Below, piece after piece: positions 1 to 9,651 of a stretch of 64,000 nucleotides of DNA. The notes beneath the pieces are model-generated. The model worked only from the letters and a program-made list of their open reading frames with translations, was not told where the DNA came from and searched no databases. The position numbers and the translations under genes were made by a program. Source of the DNA: an uncultured Gammaproteobacteria bacterium. Lineage in GTDB: Bacteria; Pseudomonadota; Gammaproteobacteria; Eutrophobiales; Eutrophobiaceae. Location of the stretch: contig CALSOP010000002.1 in the NCBI GenBank assembly GCA_943788005.1, forward strand, positions 588,573 to 652,572, read 5' to 3'. The number at the start of each line of letters is the position of its first letter. Position 1 is the stretch's first letter.

Positions 1-21
1 GATGAAGCATGTTACGAAATG

Positions 22-1188
22 TTAATTACTAGCCAATTTTCTTAAGATCATATTTGTTATAACAGGTCCTATCAATTCAAAAAAAATAGTTGTACTGATA
101 ACAATAGACAACAACAACTGACGATATTCCGGGTAGTGATCGGCTGCCACCAATGCCATACCCATAGCGACACCTGCTTGCGGTAACAAGGTTAGACCCA
201 TCCAGTTTTTGACAGAATTATCTGCCTTACAAATCTCCCCACCAATTTTCACGCCGATAAACTTACCAGCAATCCGAGCAATAACATAAACGGCCCCAAG
301 CACACCAATCCCAGCTAATGAATCCAATTCAAGCGAGGCCCCTGCTAACACAAAAAACGCAATAATAAATGGTGACTCACTATTTTCTATCGCGTGAAAC
401 GGATATTTATGGTGTTTAGCCAGATTTACGATTGTCATTCCCATAACAATAGCAGCAATCAAGAATGACACTTCCAACCAGATAGCAACGCCAGCACATA
501 GAAATACAATGCCCAAGGCTTCGATCAACATCGGTTTTCCCTGTTCAACCCTGCCAGTTAAAATTGCTGCAGGGACGCCGATTATCAGGCCAATCAGTAT
601 GGCGCCAAAGACCTCTTTGAATGCCATAAATAAAGGTGAGACCCATCCATTTAGCCCAGACAATAATTCAACCGTAGCCAGACCTATACTAAACACAATT
701 AATCCCCAGGCATCATCCAACGCAACAATTGCGGTTAACAAATTAACAAATGATCCTTTTGATTTTGTTTCTTCAACCACATCCATCGTTGCCGCAGGAT
801 CAGTTGCTGCTGCGATACAACCTAATAGGATAGCTAAGGCGATTGGGACGCCTATTAAAACCAATACGAGGCTGACGATGACGACCGTCCCGATTACCGC
901 ACCGAATGAAACCCAGAGTAATTCTTTACCTAAGTTTTTAAATAACTTCCGTGATAATTTGCCACCGACTAAAAAACCAACCATGGTTAAAGCGATCTCT
1001 GTGATCAGTTTGAAATTTGAAATAAAAATATCAGGAAGGAGATTAAACATACCTGGCCCGATTAGAATGCCAAATATTAAGAGCAGGGTAACTCGAGGCA
1101 AAAAAGTACGTCTTCCAAGTAAATCCGTTACCAAGCCGAGTAACATTACGCTACCGATTGATAATAGAATTTCAGCTGTTTCGTGCAT
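22..1188 (-). CDS. Cation:proton antiporter (CPA2 family)
   Basis: This 388-residue, very hydrophobic protein has about eleven or twelve predicted membrane segments, as expected for monovalent cation/proton antiporters of the inner membrane. The conserved antiporter core is visible as AAATDPAATMDVVEE near residue 130 and as ALDDAWG near residue 157; the paired acidic residues are typical of ion-binding sites in this superfamily. There is no C-terminal TrkA-N or USP domain, so this is the membrane module only. It stands alone, divergent from the gene at 1438. Substrate (Na+ or K+) cannot be told from sequence. Family is secure, specificity is inference. Confidence 0.85.
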   Translation of the reverse strand: MHETAEILLSIGSVMLLGLVTDLLGRRTFLPRVTLLLIFGILIGPGMFNLLPDIFISNFKLITEIALTMVGFLVGGKLSRKLFKNLGKELLWVSFGAVIGTVVIVSLVLVLIGVPIALAILLGCIAAATDPAATMDVVEETKSKGSFVNLLTAIVALDDAWGLIVFSIGLATVELLSGLNGWVSPLFMAFKEVFGAILIGLIIGVPAAILTGRVEQGKPMLIEALGIVFLCAGVAIWLEVSFLIAAIVMGMTIVNLAKHHKYPFHAIENSESPFIIAFFVLAGASLELDSLAGIGVLGAVYVIARIAGKFIGVKIGGEICKADNSVKNWMGLTLLPQAGVAMGMALVAADHYPEYRQLLLSIVISTTIFFELIGPVITNMILRKLASN

Positions 1189-1257
1189 AATAAAATTATG
1201 CGCCTACTTATTTATTTTTTATATAAAAATATAATCTGTCTCAGATTAAGTGAATAA

Positions 1258-1287
1258 TTCGCATATTTGAAGCATAAGCAATGCGAA
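1258..1287. promoter_or_regulatory. Short inverted repeat in the divergent promoter region
   Basis: The arms TTCGCAT (1258-1264) and ATGCGAA (1281-1287) form a perfect 7-bp dyad with a 16-bp spacer in the 249-bp gap between the antiporter and the Tat-exported subnit gene. The gap is AT-rich and otherwise holds nothing I recognise. It could be an operator or a weak hairpin; no family is assigned. Confidence 0.25.
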
Positions 1288-1437
1288 ACCTCTGATTCAT
1301 CACTAGCTGATTATATGTAGATATCATCGGTAAAGCTGATTATACTGAAACTGTTTTTTGAATATGCATAAGGGCTAATTGTGTTAAGACAATGACTCCC
1401 TACCGAAATATCAATCTAACCTGGTATAAGGATATTT

Positions 1438-1995
1438 ATGGAAAACGAACATTTAAATCGCAGAAAATTTCTCTGCAACAGCGGTAAAACACTTGCTGGT
1501 GTAATCGTCGCATCATCTGGCGCCGTCTCCCTTGTCTTCCCTGCTACTGGCTGGTCTGCTCAACTTACTGTTCTTAATGAACATGAAAGTGAGACACTGC
1601 TTAATATGACGCGACAACTATATCCGCATGACAAAATTGCAGATAAGTTTTATGCCGTCGTTGTTAAAGCGCTCGACGATGATGCGAGTGCTAATACTGA
1701 TACTGCAAAACAACTCAAGGCTGGCGTTGCTGAATTAGACAAACTCGCGCAAGGGAACTGGAGTGAACTTTCTGCTGATAAACGCGAGACTATCCTGAAA
1801 AAAATCGACTCGACGGCATTTTTTCAACAGGTCAGATCCAAATGCGTTACCGGAATATATAACAACAAAGATCTATGGGATCACTTCGGCTACGAAGGTT
1901 CTTCTGTAGAACACGGTGGTTATATAAATCGCGGCTTTGATGATCTTGACTGGTTACCTAATCCACCCGAATCCGATAGTCCAAAAGCGCATTAA
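1438..1995 (+). CDS. Gluconate 2-dehydrogenase subunit 3 family protein (Tat-exported)
   Basis: The 185-residue product starts with a twin-arginine signal (NRRKFLCNSGKTLAG, residues 8-22) followed by a hydrophobic stretch ending in GWSA, so it should be exported folded by Tat. The mature part matches the small subunit 3 family of membrane-bound gluconate/sorbitol-type dehydrogenases, which pairs with an FAD-containing GMC subunit and often a c-type cytochrome. The next gene is indeed a GMC protein, but it is broken, and no cytochrome subunit follows. A good Shine-Dalgarno (AAGGAT) precedes the ATG. The natural substrate is unknown; sugar or alcohol oxidation in the periplasm is an inference from the family. 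Confidence 0.75.
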   Translation: MENEHLNRRKFLCNSGKTLAGVIVASSGAVSLVFPATGWSAQLTVLNEHESETLLNMTRQLYPHDKIADKFYAVVVKALDDDASANTDTAKQLKAGVAELDKLAQGNWSELSADKRETILKKIDSTAFFQQVRSKCVTGIYNNKDLWDHFGYEGSSVEHGGYINRGFDDLDWLPNPPESDSPKAH

Positions 1996-2013
1996 TACTT
2001 AAGGAGAGACGTC

Positions 2014-3610
2014 TTGGCCAAGATTGATTTTAACGATAACTCTGCAGTGGTCATCATAGGATCTGGTGCAGGCGGCGGCACCCTTGCAAATGAGCTCTGT
2101 CAGAAAGGGCATCAAGGTTGTCTTGCTTGAAGCAGGCAAACACCTCAGCATCAGCCGATTTTGTTAACGACGAATGGCCCTCCTTCAGTCAACTGGCCTG
2201 GTTAGATAAACGTACTACCTCTGGCGATTGGCGCGTTGCCAAAGACTTTCCGAACCTGCCCGCATGGATCTGCAAGACGGTCGGCGGTACGACGACGCAT
2301 TGGGCTGGCGCTAGTCTCCGAATTCAGGATCATGAATTTAGAGCTGAAACACACTATGGAAAAATAGATGACGCTAATCTGATTGATTGGCCTACTTACG
2401 TCTGAAAGATCTTGAGCCTTACTACGCCAGGGCGGAAGACAAGATGGGCGTCACACGTACGAATGGCATTCCCGGTCTTCCCGGTAACAACAATTTCAAG
2501 GTCATGCATGCCGGTGCGAAAGAAGCTCGGCTATAAGGAAGTGCATACCGGTCGCATGGCGATCAACAGCCGCCCACGCAACGGTCGGGCTGCCTGTCAG
2601 CAGATCGGTTTTTGTTTTCAAGGCTGTAAATCCGGTGCTAAATGGTCAACCTTATACACTGAGATACCCTGCCGCGGAAGCTACCGGTAATCTGGAACTT
2701 ACGTTCCGAATCTCATGTCTTACAGAGTTAAACACGATGCTGAGGGGAAAGTCAGCGGTGTCTTGTATGCTGATAAGAGATGGTAATCAACATCTACAAA
2801 AAGCACGCATCGTTTGCGTCGCTGGTAATTCAATCGAGTCGCCACGTTTGTTACTCAACTCTGCTAGTTCTTTGTTTCCTGATGGCCTTGCAAACTCTTC
2901 CGGCCAGGTCGGTAGAAACTATATGCGTCACACTACCGGCTCGGTCTATGCGACGTTTGAAAAACCCGTGCATATGTACCGCGGCACGACCATGGCCGGG
3001 ATCATTGCTGATGAAAACAGCGACACGACACCAGCCGAGGTCTTTGCCGGCGGTTACGAATTGGGAAACCTTGTCACTCGGCCTTGCCGTTCATCGGCCG
3101 CGTTTCTTAGACCCTGGTGCTTCGGGCAAAAAATTCAGTGATGCTCTGGAAGACTATGATCATATGGCGGGCATGTGGATCGTTGGCGAGGACATGCCGC
3201 AGAGAAAAGAATCGCGCTCACACTACATGCAGACGGAAAAAGATCAGCACGGCCAGCCCGTATCCCTAATGTGCACTTTGATGATCACAAGAACGATATT
3301 CGCCATGCGTAATCATGCTTATAAACAAGGCACGACTGGTCTACGAAGCAGCCGGCGCAAAAACGGTTTGGGAAACACCGCCCTACCCTTCAACCCATAA
3401 TCTCGGCACCAATCGCATGAGTGCGAAAGCATCTGACGGTGTCTGTAATGGCTTTGGTCAAACGCACGATATTAAAAACTTGATTTATTTCAGATGGCAG
3501 TCCAATTCACAACCGGGGCTGCGGAAAACCCTACACTTTAACAATTGTCCACGCTCGCCATTCGACAGGCTGATTACATTGCTGAACAGATGGGTAAGAA
3601 GAATATCTAA
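2014..3610 (+). pseudogene. GMC-type FAD oxidoreductase (gluconate-dehydrogenase-like large subunit), multiply frameshifted
   Basis: A TTG start at 2014 follows a near-perfect Shine-Dalgarno (AAGGAGAG, 2001-2008). The first frame gives the FAD-binding motif VVIIGSGAGGGTLA, then reading jumps: KVVLLEAGKH in the second frame, VNDEWPSFSQLAWLD and VGGTTTHWAGASLR in the third, LKDLEPYYARAEDKMGV, then GYKEVHTGRMAINSRPRN, CFQGCKSGAKWSTL, a middle part with NSIESPRLLLNSASS, and finally LGTNRMSAK and QADYIAEQMGKKNI ending at TAA 3608-3610. I count roughly eight frame changes. The domain order is complete, so only the frame is lost. The stretch looks richer in G+C than its neighbours. It is either a decayed or laterally acquired gene, or an error-rich piece of assembly. 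Confidence 0.8.
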
Positions 3611-3765
3611 AATTTAAACTATTAGAGTCTTTTGCACGAGCTGGACTTTTGTTAACTGGCTAGGCAAAAGCACACGGAAAGAGGAAGTTTATAATTATAA
3701 ATGACCGATTGAGTACGCTTTTAACGACGCCAGAGGACAAAAGAACAATCGTACAAAGATCTCTA

Positions 3766-4927
3766 TTAATACTGTAACTGAACACCAAAAGTAAACAGAT
3801 CGACATCCCTGCCGGCATAACCGCTGGCGTTGTTATCACCGCTGATATAAGTTAAAATTTAATTTCGCGTTATTACCCGAGATAACGTAATTCGTACCGA
3901 TCTCAACAGAGTCACTCGTTCTTGCATCGCTAGGGTTATTTTCGACATACCTGAAATAAGGTTGAAATGGACCCCAACCAATCACCTTCGGAATCAAGTA
4001 AGCAACAGGAGCAAACCTTGAATGCCCATCAAATAAACAAGAACAATCTGCTGATCCTGCTGCTGGGGGTGTGGGCGACGTGTAAAAGTCAGAATGAAAC
4101 TTTTTATATTCTGCCTCAACTGTAAAAACACCCCCATCATCTAAAATAGTCTCTGATAAAACATCAAAGGTATAACCAAAAAAGTCGCCTTGCTCAATTG
4201 AACTTCCCGAGCCACCGGATTGCTGTTGAAAGGCAAAGGCAAGCGTTAACAGATCACCTTGTTCACCAAAATAACTAGAACTTGAGTAATAAACTGGATT
4301 GGATTCTATATCCAGAAAACTATAAGAGATGCGAGCACTATAGAGTAAATGATTATCTTGATTACTTTGGCCTTTCAAACCATCAAATATTCCTAATGCA
4401 TAATGCACTCTACCCGTAGTACCCCAAAACACACCGCCTTCACTTCGACCCAATGTGCCAGCGCTAGCGCCGTAACCAGAAGGGAAAAGTGGCTGTGTGT
4501 ATTGGTTCCAATTGAGCGAATAAAATGGCCCGTTCTTATCAATTCGGTCTGAAGGGACTAATGTGCGACCGATCCAAACATTAATGCTCGGGTTAAATTC
4601 AAACCTTGCTATAGCATCCATCATAAATGTCTTTTGATGATTCTGCTTATCCGTATTTACATAAAACTTCAGGTATTTATGTACCTGTGCTTCAAAATAG
4701 AATCGTATGCTATCAAATGAAAATTCATTATTATTATCGAAATCACTTTTTCTGGAATCAACCTGCATGCGAATACCTGTGCCTGCAGTAAGCCACAGGG
4801 TATCGCTATGTTTGAATTTAACTCCGGCACTGACTGGCGCAGCAAAAGAAAATGAAAAACTAGTGATTAATAAACATATAGTCCGACGAAAGAGACTACC
4901 TGTACTTAATCTTTTTACGTGAATCAT
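3766..4927 (-). CDS. Outer-membrane porin-like protein, copy 1 (3' frameshift)
   Basis: The product has a signal peptide (MIHVKRLST... ending in APVSAG) and a beta-barrel body beginning GVKFKHSDTLWLTAGTG, very like the neighbouring copy at 4974. The ATG at 4927 is chosen because AAGG lies seven bases before it. In the given frame the protein ends early (LNFNLYQR) at 3836, but dropping one T from the TTTT run near 3855 restores LTYISGDNNASGYAGRDVD and ends at TAA 3766-3768 with the terminal aromatic ...VQLQY expected of an outer-membrane barrel. The family resembles phosphate-selective OprO/OprP-like porins, but the solute is not shown by the sequence. Confidence 0.7.
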
Positions 4928-4973
4928 TTGCATGCCTTATGTTTAAGATTAAAACGCATGTATGGATTTCAAT

Positions 4974-6122
4974 TTAATACTGTACTTGAATTCCAAAAGT
5001 AACTTTATCAACATCCCTGCCAGCATAACCGCTGGCATTAGTGTCGCCGCTAACATAACTCAAATTCAATTTAGCTTTGTGGCCTGAAATAATATAGTTA
5101 GTACCAATTTCAATTGATTCATTTGTGGCAGCACCACTTGGATCATTTTCCACAAAACGAAAATATGGTTGAAACTTGCCAAAAACAATTTTTCTAGGAT
5201 ATAAGTAACTTAATGTTACGAAGAAAGAGTTGCCATCAAACAAGCAGAAACAAGAACCTACTGAGGGAGCCGATACTGGCGTAAAGTCTGAATCAAAATT
5301 TTTATACTCTGCTTCAACAGTAATAACGCCTTTATCGGACAGAACTGTTTCGGATAATAGATCAATCGAATAACCAAAAAAATCACCTTGTTCGATTGCG
5401 CTACCACTGCCGCCATCCTGATTTTGCAATGTAAGTGCAACAGTAAACAAATTACCTTGTTCACCAAAGTAAGTAGAACTGGTGTAATAGCCGAAGTTGG
5501 ATTCAACATTCAAAAAATTATACGTTAGTCGAGCAGCATAAAGTTTATTGTTTGATTGATTACTGAAACCTTTCAGGCCATCAACGATCCCTAGTGCATA
5601 ATGAAACTTACCCGTTGTTCCCCAAAAAACACCGCCTTCACCGCGCCCCAGACTTCCCGCAGCACCACCTAATTCAGTAGGATATAAAGGCTGTCGGTAT
5701 TGTATCCAGTTCATGCCATAAAAAGGGCCACTCATCCCGATACGGTTCCCAGGAACTACCAGTCGGCCTACCCAAAGGTTGAAACTAGGATGCAACTCAA
5801 AGCGAGCCATCGCATCGATAAGATCAGTAGAGTCGTGATTCTGCTTATCGGTATTAATACTAAACTTCAGGTATTTATGTACCTGTGCTGCTATATATAC
5901 ACGTATGCTGTCGAAAGATACTTCAGCATTATCATCAGCATCACTTTTTCTGGAGTCCAATTGCATACGGGCGCCACCACCAATGCTTAACCAGAGAGTA
6001 TCACTGTGTTCAAACTTAACACCGCTAATAGCGGGCATGGTGACTAAGGAAATAATACTTAGAATTATGAGCTTGGTGATTTTTCGAGCTTGCTTACTAC
6101 GGAGAAATTGGTGTTGCACCAT
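4974..6122 (-). CDS. Outer-membrane porin-like protein, copy 2
   Basis: This intact barrel protein of about 382 residues is a paralogue of the one just downstream. The start at 6122 (MVQHQFLRSKQARKITK) is preferred over farther upstream ATGs because AAGGA lies seven bases before it and because it leaves a normal signal peptide ending in PAISG. The body opens with GVKFEHSDTLWLSIGGG, contains VHKYLKFSINTDKQNHDS and RGEGGVFWGTTGKFHYALG, and ends in ...FGIQVQY, the terminal aromatic recognised by the BAM machinery. It belongs to the OprO/OprP-like porin group. The 200-bp gap upstream (6123-6320) has no recognised element. Confidence 0.75.
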   Translation of the reverse strand: MVQHQFLRSKQARKITKLIILSIISLVTMPAISGVKFEHSDTLWLSIGGGARMQLDSRKSDADDNAEVSFDSIRVYIAAQVHKYLKFSINTDKQNHDSTDLIDAMARFELHPSFNLWVGRLVVPGNRIGMSGPFYGMNWIQYRQPLYPTELGGAAGSLGRGEGGVFWGTTGKFHYALGIVDGLKGFSNQSNNKLYAARLTYNFLNVESNFGYYTSSTYFGEQGNLFTVALTLQNQDGGSGSAIEQGDFFGYSIDLLSETVLSDKGVITVEAEYKNFDSDFTPVSAPSVGSCFCLFDGNSFFVTLSYLYPRKIVFGKFQPYFRFVENDPSGAATNESIEIGTNYIISGHKAKLNLSYVSGDTNASGYAGRDVDKVTFGIQVQY

Positions 6123-6320
6123 AAACATATCCTTGCCCTTTTTATTAGTTCGCTTTCCCCCACAACTTTGTAAGCATCTAGCTAATATTTTACTTTTTTT
6201 AGTCACCATAAACTAAAGCTTGCCATAAACAAGACCGGCAAGCTGTGTTTTATTTAGGCTTAGATATACAGGTATTTTTAAAACGACATTTAAAAATAAT
6301 TATGCAGAACTAGGCTATGA

Positions 6321-7384
6321 CTATAATTTATTATAATTTTCCTTTAAGTTCTCAAGAATGACGTTAGCATCATCCCCGGTTAACCATTCACTATCTTTAT
6401 TCATAACAATAACTTCTGTCTTATCACCGACGCCAGTCAAGCTTAACTGGTAAAGTGTCCCCTCATCTTCATCATCACCCCAGAATTTTAATTTTGATAA
6501 AAGTCCTTTTTCTTCTTTCTCAGCTTCCGGCATAAAGTAACGGAAATCATAAGTACCTTTTGCTTGATCGCTATCTTCAATCAAATACCCTGCTCGTTCT
6601 AATATCATTTGAGCTTCACGCCAAGCACGTGTAAATTCTTGCGGGATTGCCAGATAACTTTTGCCATCACCGACATCAAGTACTTCTGCCTTAGGTTTTA
6701 CCGGTTTAGGCGTTGCAACAGGTGCTGTTGAAACACCACTTTTCTGAACTATTGGCCGTACTTGCTACGTTAGCAACCTTCAGTACCGTAAAAATGCAGA
6801 TTCAATTTTCGAATAACATTCTTTTCCATACGTGTGTCGGCCAACGCATCAAGCCATTCACCTTCGGATAAATCCTGCTTTTCACTCGACATGAATAGTA
6901 TCGTACCGCCAGACTCATCAGGTTCTGTAAAAATCTTGAATCTGTATCTGCTGCTACCATCTTCTTTCCAATCCGTTTCAAGCACGCCTAATTCTGCATC
7001 ATCCAAATCGATGACATACTCTTTTTCTCTCCAAAACTCTTTCAGTTTAGGCCATATATCAAAAGACGAACCTCTCAAGGCTAACCATTGTTCACCATCT
7101 GCCTCACCTGAGCCTAGCACTGTTCCCTGTCGTTTGTTTTGAGAACGCTGCCGTTCAAACTCACTCAATGATGTCGACTCCTCTCCAGGAATCTTTGCCG
7201 AAAACTCGCCTTCCGTCACTGTCAGATCAGGAGGGACTTCCAGCGTAGGCAAACCCTTGCTTTTTTGATACGCAGTTCGCTTATCAGGTAACACTTTTTC
7301 CAAATCTTCAACGCCTGGAAGATAAGAACAACCAAAAATAGATAAAAAACTAAATATTAATACGAGATTACGAAAAATTATCAT
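6321..7384 (-). CDS. bamC: Outer membrane assembly lipoprotein BamC (one frameshift)
   Basis: BamC is a lipoprotein of the BAM complex that inserts beta-barrels into the outer membrane. The first part has a lipoprotein signal with lipobox LSIFGC and the unstructured N-terminal arm that in the family binds BamD (LEVPPDLTV is recognisable), then the first helix-grip domain ending in NLHFYGTEG. In the given frame it stops at 6770. One base shift near 6760-6775 reopens the frame through a proline-rich linker (VATPKPVKPKAEV) and the second domain (AIPQEFTRAWREAQMILERAGY...) to the stop at 6321. Position just after dapA is the classical gammaproteobacterial arrangement. The break is probably a sequence error. 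Confidence 0.8.
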
Positions 7385-7391
7385 TGTGTCT

Positions 7392-8286
7392 TTATATAAC
7401 TCCTGCCTGTTTCATGGCGTCTAGTAATTTGGGTTCCGCTGATTCCGACATCCAGGTCATTGGCAGTCTTATCCCTGCTTGAATAAAGCCTAATTTATGT
7501 AAGGCCCATTTCACGGGTATTGGATTTGATTCAATAAATAATTCTTTATGAAGACCGTTACAGTGTATTGTCTATCGCATGTTGCACCCTCAGCATCACC
7601 ACTCAACGCCACATTGACACATCTCATGCATCGCTCTTGGGCGCGACATTAGCGGTAACCGAAATCACCCCGTCTCCACCTTCAAGAATAAAATCTTTGG
7701 TAGTCTCATCGTCTCCTGTTAACAGAAGAAAATCAGCGCCAGCACCATCACGTATCTGCTTAACCCGGGTCAGGTCTGCAGTCGCTTCTTTAACGCCGAT
7801 AATATTTTTTATCAGACGCCAAACGAATAATCGTCTCCGGCAACATATCACAAGCCGTTCTACCGGGCACATTATAGAGAATTTGTGGTATATCAACCGC
7901 TTCTGCCACTGCCTTATAGTGCAGATACAAACCTTCCTGGGTCGGCTTATTATAGTAAGGCGTGACCAGTAGGCACGCATCTGCGCCAACTTCTTTGCGC
8001 ACACTGCGTTAGTGAAATCGCTTCAATGGTTGAATTTGCACCAGTACCCGCAATAACCGGAACTCCCATTAACGATATCTACGACCCTGCTTAATCACAG
8101 CACAATGTTCTTTTTCAGTGAGGGTGGCCGATTCGCCAGTCGTACCAACAGCAACAATCGCATCAGTACCCTGCTCGATATGAAATTCGAGCAAATTTTC
8201 CAATGCCTGACTATCCAACTGCTGTATCTGGACTGCACCCCTGCTTGCATCGGGGTGACAATGGCAACCATACTTCCGGTAAACAT
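7392..8286 (-). pseudogene. dapA: 4-hydroxy-tetrahydrodipicolinate synthase DapA, frame-disrupted as given
   Basis: DapA condenses pyruvate with aspartate semialdehyde in lysine and diaminopimelate synthesis. The start is [13 protein letters not shown] at 8286, followed by pieces in different frames: the TTGES region near 8150, [23 protein letters not shown] and [14 protein letters not shown] (catalytic Tyr region) at 7790-8002, then [12 protein letters not shown] (the Schiff-base Lys motif) and the C-terminus ending TAA at 7392-7394, eight bases before bamC. Several one-base indels separate the pieces. The full set of motifs and near-normal total length (about 895 bp) show a whole gene. As DapA is usually essential, sequence error is more likely than loss; otherwise another dapA must exist elsewhere. 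Confidence 0.8.
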
Positions 8287-8456
8287 ATGAATAGTTAATT
8301 ATGAGTAATTGACAAAAACGTGTATGGTACTTAATGATGTAACCCTATGACAAGGACATTGACCTTTATATAATATCCATTGCAGTTAGATAACGACAAT
8401 GATACTAATATCAGACCATTTATACCGTAATTACCTAAATATCTCCCAAGTTTAAG

Positions 8457-8986
8457 ATGCAAAACTATCTCGTTGTCAGTGCTCTGGTCGAAAATTCCAG
8501 TGAAATCATACGTAAATTCTCTAAACTGTCTAAATCCAGCGGCTGCAATATCGTCGATAGTCGGTTTAAAGTCCTTGGGCATGAACTATCCGTAATGCTT
8601 TTCCTTACCGGGACCTGGGATGCCATTGCTAAAATTGAAGATATGCTCGGAATCCTCGCACAGGAACACCAAATCAAGATCCTCACGAATCGGACTACTG
8701 TAGACAAATTACAAGGCGACTCAATGCCCTATGCGGTTGACGTTGTCGGGTCTCGATCGAATCCGGGATCATATTTGATATCACCGATTTCATGTCGAGC
8801 AATAATCTAATTATTCATGAAATGGCATCAAATACCTACGAGGCTTCGATGACTGGCGCTAAGATGTTTTCCTTGCATATGATGGTCAATATCCCGTCGG
8901 ATTCGTCTATCGCATCTATTCGGGGCGATTTCATAGAATTTTGTGATCGTCTTAATCTTGATGCCATAATGGAGCCAGTAAAATAA
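8457..8986 (+). CDS. gcvR: Glycine cleavage system transcriptional repressor-like ACT protein GcvR (two indels)
   Basis: GcvR-type proteins carry two ACT domains and modulate control of the glycine cleavage operon. The first ACT domain is read from MQNYLVVSALVENSSEIIRK; the second (GLDRSGIIFDITDFMSSNN ...) lies in another frame. The two frames differ by two bases, and removing one G from GGG at 8748-8750 and one A near 8760 restores a continuous protein with the expected G-D-R-x-G-I motif. The gene is divergent from dapA and followed by bcp, the same order as in enterobacteria and pseudomonads. The 170-bp gap 8287-8456 must hold both promoters, but I cannot place them. Confidence 0.75.
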
Positions 8987-9130
8987 AGGATGATTGATTA
9001 ACAGCACTATTGAGCGCATTGCTGCGTTGTTTCCTCGCTCAACCCTCGCCTATCGATTTGATATGTCTCGGGTACTCGCTGCGGGACGCCTTGCACTGCA
9101 TCTCACTATCATTATTAATGAATCATCCTT
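8986..9130. repeat. 145-bp MITE-like element with 16-bp terminal inverted repeats
   Basis: The gap between gcvR and bcp is bounded by AAGGATGATTGATTAA (8986-9001) and TTAATGAATCATCCTT (9115-9130), which match as inverted repeats at 15 of 16 positions. The interior (9002-9114) is clearly richer in G+C than its surroundings, with CTGCGTTGTTTCCTCGCTCA and CTCGCTGCGGGACGCCTTGC, and has no long open frame. The left end begins at the last base of the gcvR stop codon. Terminal inverted repeats, small size, odd composition and no coding fit a non-autonomous element or dispersed repeat. A target-site duplication is not obvious, and only one copy is seen in this window. Confidence 0.45.
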
Positions 9131-9165
9131 AGGTAAACTTAAAATATAAGAGTAATAAATAAATT

Positions 9166-9633
9166 ATGAGTAAAGTCAGTATTGGGAAAAAAGTTCCCGC
9201 ATTCAGCCTGCCGGCAACCGGCGACCAAACCATCAAACTCTCTGCACTCAAAGGTAAAAATATTGTTTTATATTTTTACCCTAAAGACAGTACCCCGGGA
9301 TGTACGTTGGAAGGTCAAGACTTTCGCGACAACATCCGTAAGTTCAGTTCCCGCAACACCATCATTCTCGGGGTCTCACGGGACAAGTTATCTTCCCACG
9401 AAAAATTTAAAGAGAAACAATGCTTTCCCTTCGACTTGTTATCTGATGAAGACGAGACGCTCTGTAATCTATTCGATGTCATTAAAGAAAAAAACATGTA
9501 CGGAAAAAAGCATATGGGCATTGAACGCTCAACCTTCTTGATTGACGAAAAAGGAATCTTGCGTAAAGAATGGCGCAAAGTGAAAGTGAAGGAACACGTC
9601 AATGAGGTTCTTGATGCCTTGAAAGCACTTTGA
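9166..9633 (+). CDS. bcp: Peroxiredoxin of the Bcp/PrxQ family
   Basis: This 155-residue thiol peroxidase should reduce hydroperoxides in the cytoplasm using thioredoxin. The peroxidatic motif YPKDSTPGCTLEGQDF places the active Cys at residue 46, with the usual Pro/Thr pair before it. In E. coli Bcp a resolving Cys sits five residues later; here that position is Gln, so this is either a 1-Cys form or uses another Cys (candidates lie in KEKQC and DETLC). Length and the C-terminal WRKVKVKEHVNEVLDAL are normal. It follows gcvR, a common arrangement. Confidence 0.9.
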   Translation: MSKVSIGKKVPAFSLPATGDQTIKLSALKGKNIVLYFYPKDSTPGCTLEGQDFRDNIRKFSSRNTIILGVSRDKLSSHEKFKEKQCFPFDLLSDEDETLCNLFDVIKEKNMYGKKHMGIERSTFLIDEKGILRKEWRKVKVKEHVNEVLDALKAL

Positions 9634-9651
9634 AATAATTTTTATACCACT

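Noticed and set aside
509-1234. Long plus-strand reading frame over the antiporter gene
   Set aside because: Its product is Pro/Asn/Thr/Ser-rich with no domain and is the antisense shadow of a clear membrane transporter.
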